Shown: positions 6,379 through 11,342 of the stretch, piece by piece | Position numbering within the stretch: position 1 is the first letter of the stretch | Layout: each line of letters opens with the position of its first letter | From: Planctomycetota bacterium | GTDB lineage: Bacteria > Planctomycetota > Planctomycetia > Isosphaerales > Isosphaeraceae | Assembly (NCBI GenBank): GCA_021818605.1 | Contig: JAKAUH010000077.1 | Coordinates: forward strand, 1-11,342 | Direction: 5' to 3' | DNA: 11,342 nucleotides | Translations under genes and position numbers: made by a program | Notes under the pieces: generated by a model | Databases searched by the model: none | Seen by the model: the letters and a program-made list of their open reading frames with translations, nothing else | What the model was told of the DNA's origin: nothing

Positions 6379-9268
6379 CTCGTCGGGGAATCCCGTCGCT
6401 CGAGCCATCGCGATGGCTCGCCGGCTGCCGCTCGCCTCGACGGCGTGCCTGCTCGCGCTCGTCGCGGCCTGCCACGGAAGCGTGCTGTTCGCTGGGAAGC
6501 AGTATGGATTCCGCGACTCGGCCCTGATCTCGACCCGCCTCAACTGGCGGGTCCAGCAGCAGTGGGCGTCGGGGCAGCTTCCCACGTGGGAACCCGGGGC
6601 CAACGGCGGCATGCCGCTTCTGGGCAGCCCGATGGCGGCGGTGCTTTATCCCGGCAAGCTGGTTTTCGCGGCGCTGACCTATCCGTGGGGCGTTCGAGTT
6701 TACACGGTCGGGCACGAGGTACTGGCATTCTGGGCGATGATGGTCCTGATGCGCTCCTGGCAAGTCAGCCGGGCGGGCGCGACCCTGGCGGCGATGTCGT
6801 ACGCATTCGGGGGACCGGTGCTTTCGGGTTATTTCAACATCATCTACCTGGTCGGTGCGGCCTGGCTGCCGCTCGGCATCCACGGCGTCGACCGATGGGT
6901 GCGGCTGGGCCGGCGCGCGGGGCTCGTCGAGCTGGCCCTGGTGCTGGCCATGCAGATACTCGGCGGCGACCCCGAGACGGCGTATCTGACGGTGATCTGC
7001 GGGTTCGGCTACGCCGTGTTCCTGGGTCGGCCGGAACCGGCCACACGCCGTCGCTGGTGGCCGTGGGCGATCGGGCTGCTGGCGATCGCGGGCCTGTGGA
7101 TCTGGGCGGGGCCCTGGCTGGCTCGTCGCCTTCATGGCGGAAATGAGCGGTGGACGCAGGTCTCGCTACTGATCCTCTGGAGCCTGGCGATGGCCGGATT
7201 CGCCGCCCGGCAAGGGCGTTCCGCCACGGCCAGGATCGTGGCCCTTGGCGCCGCCGGGTTGCTCGGACTCCTCCTGGCGGGCGCTCAGGTTGTGCCCGTG
7301 CTCGGCCAGATCGCCGGGAGCGTGCGCTGGTCGGGCGCGGGGATGGAGGACCTGTTTGACTCGAGCGTGATCCCGTATCGCGTCTTCGAGACGCTCTGGC
7401 CGAACGTGTTCGGCACGTTCACGAACGGGAACCGCTACTGGGAAATGATCCTGCCGCCGGAGTGGGGACATCGGCCGTCGCCGCTTTCCCTGTATATCGG
7501 GGCGCTTCCGCTGGTTCTGGCGCTGTCGGCCGCCGGGTTTCGAGGGCGCCCGCGGTGGGCGGCCTGGATGTCGGCGGTCGCGGTCGTGAGCTTCTGGGCG
7601 AGCGTGGGGGCCTTCGCCGGACCAGGCGCCTGGTCGAACGCCGCGGACGCGCCGACAGCCGGAGATGACAGCTTCTACGGGCTGTTGACGACCGTCCTGC
7701 CGGGTCTGCGATTGTTCCGATTCCCGTTCAAAGTTCTTACTTTCACATCGCTGTCGGTCGCGGCGCTGGCGGGCCTGGGATGGGACCGCTGCCGGGACGA
7801 GAACGGCCGACGGCAAGCCATCAGGACCGCGATGGCCCTGATTATCCTGAGCCTGATCCCCCTCGCCGCGGCCGTGGGGCTGCGAGACAGTCTACAGGAC
7901 TGGATCGCGGCGCGCGCCGTCACCCATCTCGTCTACGGTCCTCTCGACGTCGCCGGCGCGACCGGCCAGGTCGTCCGGGCGATCGGGCACGGAACCAGCG
8001 CGCTTGCGCTCGGCCTGGCGATTCTCTTCTGGGGCGTGGGCCGTACTCGCGGAGGTGTCCAGATCGCGCTGGCGCTGATCCTGGTCGCAGCGGACATCGG
8101 CCTCGCCAGCGCGCCGCTGGTCGTCACGGTCCCGCAGGCGGATTACGCGCGCGAGCCCGAGGTCCTGCGTGCCCTCCGGGAGGCCGAGCGGAGGGAACCA
8201 GGCGCGGTCCCGATCCGGATTCAGCGGATGCCGTCCTGGATTCCGATCGGATGGGCGAGAGCCCGCTCGACCACCCGTCTCCGCGAGCTGATCGACTGGG
8301 AGATCGACACACTCCAGCCGAGCTTCGGCTGGCTACACGGCATCCAGTACGTCTTCGTCGACGAAAGCGAGACCGGCCGCGTCGACCAGCGCCAGCTCTT
8401 CCGACCCGAATACCGACTGGCCAGCCCGGCAGTTGCCGCCAGCCTGGGCATCGAGCCGGGGCGCATCGTGCTCTGGCATGCCCGCCGGGCCCTCGACCTG
8501 TGGGGAGCGCGCTACTTCATCCTGCCAGCCGATTCCGGTGACTGGACTCGCGTTCACAGGAGTTACGCGGCCTTCCTGGAGGACACGGACCTGATTTACC
8601 CGGTGCTGTCGGAGCCGCAGCAATTCCAGGATCGACGTCAGTGGCGGCTGGGCCGCGATTTTCAGGTCCGCAGGAACCGGCGAGCCTTTCCCCGGGCCTG
8701 GATCGTCCGCGAGGCCCGGCTGATCCAGCCGATTGACGCCTCGTCCCAGGAGCGCCGAAATGCCCTGATCGCCCGCCTGCGGGCCGGCGTGCCCGACCTT
8801 CGGCGCACCGCGTACATCGAGACCGACGATCCCGCGAGCCTGCGGCCCTACCTCCAGCCAGTTGATTCCGGCGCGAGCTCGGCGGCCGGTCCCCCGAAGG
8901 ACATCGTGGATGTGCTCGACCTGGCACCGGGCCGCGTTGCCCTCAGGACCATGCTCGAGCGTCCAGGAATCGTGATCCTGGCCGACGTGTTCGACCCTGG
9001 CTGGACGGCGACGCTCGATGGGCGGCAGGCCGCGATGCTCCGCGCCAATCTCCTGATGCGCTCGGTCGTCCTCCCCGCGGGACGTCATACGATCGTCTTC
9101 TCCCATGGTCCGTCCTCCGCGGTCGTCGGCCTGGGGCTCTCGCTCGCCGGAGCGATCGTCCTCGCTGGCCTGGCCGGCTGGTCCTGGCGTCAGGCCTGTG
9201 ACACCTCGACGGATCTCCAGCCGAGCGAAACCGCCCTTCGGCGTTCCGATCCCGCCCGAACGGCGTGA
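6371..9268 (+). CDS. YfhO-family membrane protein, copy 2 (965 aa)
   Basis: A tandem paralogue of the preceding gene, colinear over its whole length. Shared blocks are FNIIYLVGAAWLP (155-167), LAMQILGGDPETAYLT (192-207), FRFPFKVLTFTSL (449-461) ending LAGLGWD, LDLWGARYFILP (708-719), LADVFDPGWTATLDG (870-884) and LPAGRHTIVF (901-910). The first outer loop keeps an Asp (FRDS, Asp49) but has lost the aromatic HFYYPL of copy 1, reading ALISTRL instead. About a dozen hydrophobic segments lie between 20 and 580, then a soluble domain (585-910) and a final membrane segment (917-938). The start is firm: AAAGGAG (6355-6361) lies 9 bases before the ATG, which overlaps the stop of copy 1 by 8 bp (ATGCCTGA), so translation is probably coupled. 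Role: probably the same class of transfer reaction on the outer membrane face as copy 1, perhaps with another acceptor or as an inactive partner. This is inference. Confidence 0.83.
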   Translation: MPDSSGNPVARAIAMARRLPLASTACLLALVAACHGSVLFAGKQYGFRDSALISTRLNWRVQQQWASGQLPTWEPGANGGMPLLGSPMAAVLYPGKLVFAALTYPWGVRVYTVGHEVLAFWAMMVLMRSWQVSRAGATLAAMSYAFGGPVLSGYFNIIYLVGAAWLPLGIHGVDRWVRLGRRAGLVELALVLAMQILGGDPETAYLTVICGFGYAVFLGRPEPATRRRWWPWAIGLLAIAGLWIWAGPWLARRLHGGNERWTQVSLLILWSLAMAGFAARQGRSATARIVALGAAGLLGLLLAGAQVVPVLGQIAGSVRWSGAGMEDLFDSSVIPYRVFETLWPNVFGTFTNGNRYWEMILPPEWGHRPSPLSLYIGALPLVLALSAAGFRGRPRWAAWMSAVAVVSFWASVGAFAGPGAWSNAADAPTAGDDSFYGLLTTVLPGLRLFRFPFKVLTFTSLSVAALAGLGWDRCRDENGRRQAIRTAMALIILSLIPLAAAVGLRDSLQDWIAARAVTHLVYGPLDVAGATGQVVRAIGHGTSALALGLAILFWGVGRTRGGVQIALALILVAADIGLASAPLVVTVPQADYAREPEVLRALREAERREPGAVPIRIQRMPSWIPIGWARARSTTRLRELIDWEIDTLQPSFGWLHGIQYVFVDESETGRVDQRQLFRPEYRLASPAVAASLGIEPGRIVLWHARRALDLWGARYFILPADSGDWTRVHRSYAAFLEDTDLIYPVLSEPQQFQDRRQWRLGRDFQVRRNRRAFPRAWIVREARLIQPIDASSQERRNALIARLRAGVPDLRRTAYIETDDPASLRPYLQPVDSGASSAAGPPKDIVDVLDLAPGRVALRTMLERPGIVILADVFDPGWTATLDGRQAAMLRANLLMRSVVLPAGRHTIVFSHGPSSAVVGLGLSLAGAIVLAGLAGWSWRQACDTSTDLQPSETALRRSDPARTA

Positions 9269-9286
9269 CACCGAGCGCACACCAGT

Positions 9287-9379
9287 TCATGTGGTCGGAT
9301 CGCAGGGTCGGTCCTCGCGTTGCTGGGCTTTCCCGTCGATCATCAACATGGCCTCCGCGAAGCGGTCCATGTCATTCAT
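9287..9379 (-). CDS. Possible 30-codon small protein
   Basis: An ATG at 9379 on the minus strand has GGGAG (9391-9387) 7 bases upstream, which is better placed than for several certain genes here. The 30-residue product starts MNDMDRFAEAMLMIDGK, is charged and soluble, and uses mostly G or C at third positions. It ends 18 bp from the stop of the convergent YfhO copy 2. I do not recognise it. A chance ORF or the stump of a longer gene is at least as likely. Confidence 0.2.
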   Translation of the reverse strand: MNDMDRFAEAMLMIDGKAQQREDRPCDPTT

Positions 9380-9766
9380 CGCACCGCTCCCGCCAGGGAG
9401 GTCCGTTCGCCGGCCAGCTTCGGTGAACCAGAGGACCCAAGGCCATCATGCCGATTCGGCCTGGTGATTCGAGATGAATTCCCTTTCTTGGTCTTCCATG
9501 CAATGCCAGGATGCCTCCAAAAGCAATACTTTCCGATCGCTCGCGCCTTCTCTGATCCCGAAATCATTCGGAGAAGTTGTCTTAATCGAGCCAGCAGCGA
9601 AGGTCGTTGACGTGCCCTCAGGATCGATTACCGCGTAAAGTCGATGGCGCCGTGGGAGTTGGATGTGAGGATGGGCTGACTGTTCGCACCTTAAGAGCAT
9701 GACAGGCTGAAAGAACGGCTGTTAACCACTAAGGAATTAGCAGTTGCGTCTTGATGAAGAAATGAT

Positions 9767-9794
9767 TTGACACGAGTCGGGAATCGAGTATAAG
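9767..9794 (+). promoter_or_regulatory. Strong sigma-70-like promoter
   Basis: TTGACA (9767-9772) is a perfect -35. A 16-base spacer leads to TATAAG (9789-9794), five of six matches to the -10 consensus. This is the best promoter match I found in the window. Transcription would begin near 9801 and run towards the lipoprotein gene, whose start is about 460 bases on. No convincing ORF follows closely, so it drives either a long leader or an unannotated RNA. Confidence 0.55.
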
Positions 9795-9831
9795 TTTGGG
9801 TCGCTCGCAGGCCGTACCGCGCCGATTCCCG
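9778..9831. repeat. 9-bp perfect inverted repeat around the promoter -10
   Basis: CGGGAATCG (9778-9786) and its exact reverse complement CGATTCCCG (9823-9831) lie with centres 45 bp apart, about four helical turns. The left arm is in the promoter spacer and would not be transcribed, so this would act as paired DNA sites for a regulator and not as an RNA stem. A chance match of this length is possible in a window of this size. Confidence 0.35.
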
Positions 9832-10248
9832 TGCCAGGAGCAGGGATCGGGATTCCGGGTGGCTATGGGCGGCAACCTTTCGTCCTTTCCAAGAGCTTGG
9901 TTGTCAGGCGAGCGGGTCGTTTCTGAGATTGAATGGTCGTGTGGTGCGCATCATCGGACATTGCCGCGCGAGCGGTGATCCGATACCCCTGGAAATCGTG
10001 GCGCTGGGCTTCCTGATGGCGAAGGTCATCTCGAAAAGGCCGTGCGCGACGAGGATCTGGGTCGCGGGGCGACCTGCGCGTCGTTTCCACCGGCGCGTGG
10101 TTCTCCGTACCGGCACGTCGCGATTGATCTCGGACGAGGCGACCAGAAGGTACTGGTTTTGCTTGTCCTTCATCGTTGGTCAGAGCCCCGTTGTGATGCA
10201 TCCCACGGCCGACCGGTCGCGAGCGATGCCTCGACGTGAGTTTTCAAC

Positions 10249-10253
10249 AGGAG
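10249..10253 (+). promoter_or_regulatory. Ribosome binding site deciding the lipoprotein GTG start
   Basis: AGGAG ends 10 bases before the GTG at 10264. Together with the signal peptide that starts directly at this codon, it fixes GTG 10264 as the start. Confidence 0.6.
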
Positions 10254-10263
10254 TCATCTACTC

Positions 10264-10542
10264 GTGAATACGCTGATCCGGGGACTTGGTCTCGGCGTTG
10301 TCCTTTCCTCCATGCTCATCCTGTCGGGTTGCAGCACCGATAACGAAACCGAGGCCAACAAGCTCCAGGCGGGTGCCGGTGCCGTTCCCAAGCCCGCGGA
10401 GGGGACGACCGCGGCCCCCACCAAGCAGCCCCAGACCATGGAGGAGTACGCCAAGCAGCAGCAGGCCAATAACCCCTACGCGAAGGGGGGCTATCCTGGT
10501 GCTGGTGCTGGTACTGGCGCTGCCCCGGCCAAGAAGCAGTGA
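10264..10542 (+). CDS. Small secreted lipoprotein (92 aa)
   Basis: The product starts at a GTG (MNTLIRGLGLGVVLSS) with a short, basic N-terminus, a hydrophobic core and the lipobox LSGC, giving Cys23 as the predicted lipidated residue after signal peptidase II cleavage. The mature part is only 70 residues, without predicted structure: polar, then Pro/Ala/Thr-rich (PKPAEGTTAAP), then Gln-rich (EYAKQQQANNPY), then a Gly/Ala repeat (GAGAGTGAAP) and a Lys-Lys-Gln end. The following Asp codon fits no special sorting rule I can apply here. I do not know its function. Short low-complexity lipoproteins of this kind are common in planctomycetes and may be spacers or anchors in the envelope. It lies 162 bp upstream of the DUF1559 gene on the same strand, with a hairpin between them. 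Confidence 0.8.
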   Translation: MNTLIRGLGLGVVLSSMLILSGCSTDNETEANKLQAGAGAVPKPAEGTTAAPTKQPQTMEEYAKQQQANNPYAKGGYPGAGAGTGAAPAKKQ

Positions 10543-10573
10543 GACAGGAAGTGGCAAGATCCGGGTTTGCCGG

Positions 10574-10611
10574 CACCGCGAGTAACCCTGGGGCGCGGTG
10601 GCCTCTTGCTT
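10574..10611 (+). terminator. Candidate weak terminator or attenuator after the lipoprotein gene
   Basis: CACCGCG (10574-10580) pairs perfectly with CGCGGTG (10594-10600) around a 13-base loop. The stem is followed by a mildly T-rich tract (cctcttgctt). With a short stem and a poor T run, it could end or attenuate transcription between the lipoprotein gene and the DUF1559 gene, or be chance. Confidence 0.3.
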
Positions 10612-10704
10612 GACCGGGTTCGAGGCCTTATCGTGGATATTCGCCCCTCTGTTCTTCGATCGCGTCCTAGTCCTATCCGATCTCATAAGAAGTGGGAGCC
10701 CGTC

Positions 10705-11342
10705 ATGATCCGAATCCGTCGGGGTTTCACCCTGATCGAGTTGCTCGTCGTCATCGCGATCATCGCGGTGCTGATCGCGCTGCTCCTGCCCGCCGTGCAG
10801 GCTGCTCGTGAGGCCGCTCGACGTGCCCAGTGCACCAACAACCTGAAGCAGATCGGTCTGGCGATGCACAACTATGTCAGCGCCCAGACCCTCGTACCGC
10901 CCCACAGCACCGACTGGACCACTACGGCACCCCTGGTTCCGGGCCAGAACTGGTCGCAGCTCGCCCGACTGCTCCCCTACATGGAACAGTCGGTGGCGTA
11001 CAACGCGATCAACTGGACCTTCGGCGCCCGCTGGAGCTACAATTTCGGGGCGGCCAATGCTCCTAACCCGCCCGACAATGGTGCCGCCGGCGGTGGGCAA
11101 GCATTGTTCCAGTACACCGTCCTTTGCATGCAGATCCAGACCTTCCTCTGCCCGTCCGACACGGCGCCAGGGGGCTCCGGCTCGTACCTGCTCAACGGCA
11201 CGAACACGCGGGTCGGGACGCACAACTATGTCACCAATATCGGCCTGAACCGCCGGATCAACGGCGCGCCGATCACCGGCAGCGGCAGCCAGGGGAACTG
11301 GCAGGAGAACGGACCGACCTACATCGCCTCGAGCTGGGATGG
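10705..11342 (+). CDS. DUF1559 protein with prepilin-type N-terminus, cut by right edge
   Basis: The first 212 codons are present and the frame is open at the window end. GGGAG (10694-10698) lies 6 bases before the ATG. The N-terminus MIRIRRGFTLIELLVVIAI is a classic type IV prepilin or pseudopilin signal: prepilin peptidase would cut between Gly7 and Phe8 and methylate Phe8, with Glu12 at the +5 position. The hydrophobic helix runs on to LLLPAVQAAREAARR, then CTNNLKQIGLAMHNY, a hallmark of the planctomycete DUF1559 family, and later LPYMEQ, FLCPSD and THNYVTNIGLN. Family members usually exceed 300 residues and end in a H-x-G-G-x-N-x-x-F-x-D-G-type motif that would lie outside this window. 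They are thought to be pseudopilin-like envelope proteins; the precise role is not established. It may share a transcript with the lipoprotein gene. Confidence 0.93.
   Translation, partial: MIRIRRGFTLIELLVVIAIIAVLIALLLPAVQAAREAARRAQCTNNLKQIGLAMHNYVSAQTLVPPHSTDWTTTAPLVPGQNWSQLARLLPYMEQSVAYNAINWTFGARWSYNFGAANAPNPPDNGAAGGGQALFQYTVLCMQIQTFLCPSDTAPGGSGSYLLNGTNTRVGTHNYVTNIGLNRRINGAPITGSGSQGNWQENGPTYIASSWD

Larger units (their letters stand above)
9269..10263. other. About 1 kb without a recognised gene
   Basis: I recognise no protein here. Open frames exist on both strands and compete: plus 9474-9638 (54 codons, containing FGEVVLIEPAAKVVDVPSGS), minus 9446-9700 (84 codons, containing YAVIDPEGTSTTFAAGS), and minus 9904-10173 (89 codons from ATG, starting MKDKQNQYLLVASSE). 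A plus-strand frame (9929-10267) has only a TTG start. None has both a convincing ribosome binding site and family features. The part from about 9460 to 9800 is visibly less GC-rich than the surrounding genes. A decayed gene, a non-coding RNA or a long leader of the lipoprotein gene are all possible. Confidence 0.5.

Noticed and set aside
9889..9900. Palindrome ccaagagcttgg as terminator or operator
   Set aside because: The arms are only five bases, with no T tract and no gene end nearby.
10610..10641. Promoter for the DUF1559 gene (TTGACC with GATATT)
   Set aside because: The spacer is 20 bases and no better -10 lies at normal distance, so the match is not supported.

Overview
The window looks like chromosomal DNA from a high-GC planctomycete, probably of the Isosphaeraceae or a close group. 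The best evidence is the gene cut by the right edge. It has a prepilin-type methylation N-terminus running directly into a DUF1559 body, a protein class expanded to dozens of copies in planctomycetes. Large YfhO-like membrane proteins and the strong GC bias at third codon positions fit this. The genus is inference.

Layout: (1) 1-313, minus strand: the 3' part of a degenerate DDE transposase, frameshifted by an 8-bp near-perfect tandem duplication and running off the left edge. (2) 433-1448, minus strand: a site-2-type M50 metalloprotease followed by a 69-codon acidic protein of unknown function. Their reading frames overlap by 10 bp. (3) 1449-1645: a divergent promoter region. (4) 1646-9268, plus strand: a three-gene operon of a GT39/ArnT-like GT-C glycosyltransferase and two tandem, diverged YfhO-family membrane proteins of 978 and 965 residues. 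The gap between the first two genes is 35 bp, and the last two overlap by 8 bp. (5) 9269-10263: about 1 kb with no gene I recognise, less GC-rich in part, holding a good sigma-70-like promoter and a 9-bp inverted repeat. (6) 10264-10542: a small lipoprotein. (7) 10705 to the right edge: the DUF1559 pseudopilin-like protein, incomplete.

How the genes may work together: GT39 and YfhO proteins are both polytopic GT-C-type enzymes thought to use polyprenyl-phosphate-linked sugars on the outer face of the membrane. Three in one operon suggests a membrane module that decorates an extracytoplasmic acceptor such as a glycolipid, polymer or protein. The acceptor and the sugar cannot be read from the sequence. 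The M50 protease and its small partner are transcribed divergently from this operon and need not be related to it. The lipoprotein and the pseudopilin-like protein are envelope or secreted proteins that may share a transcript. I see no phage, CRISPR, tRNA, rRNA, toxin-antitoxin or defence genes.
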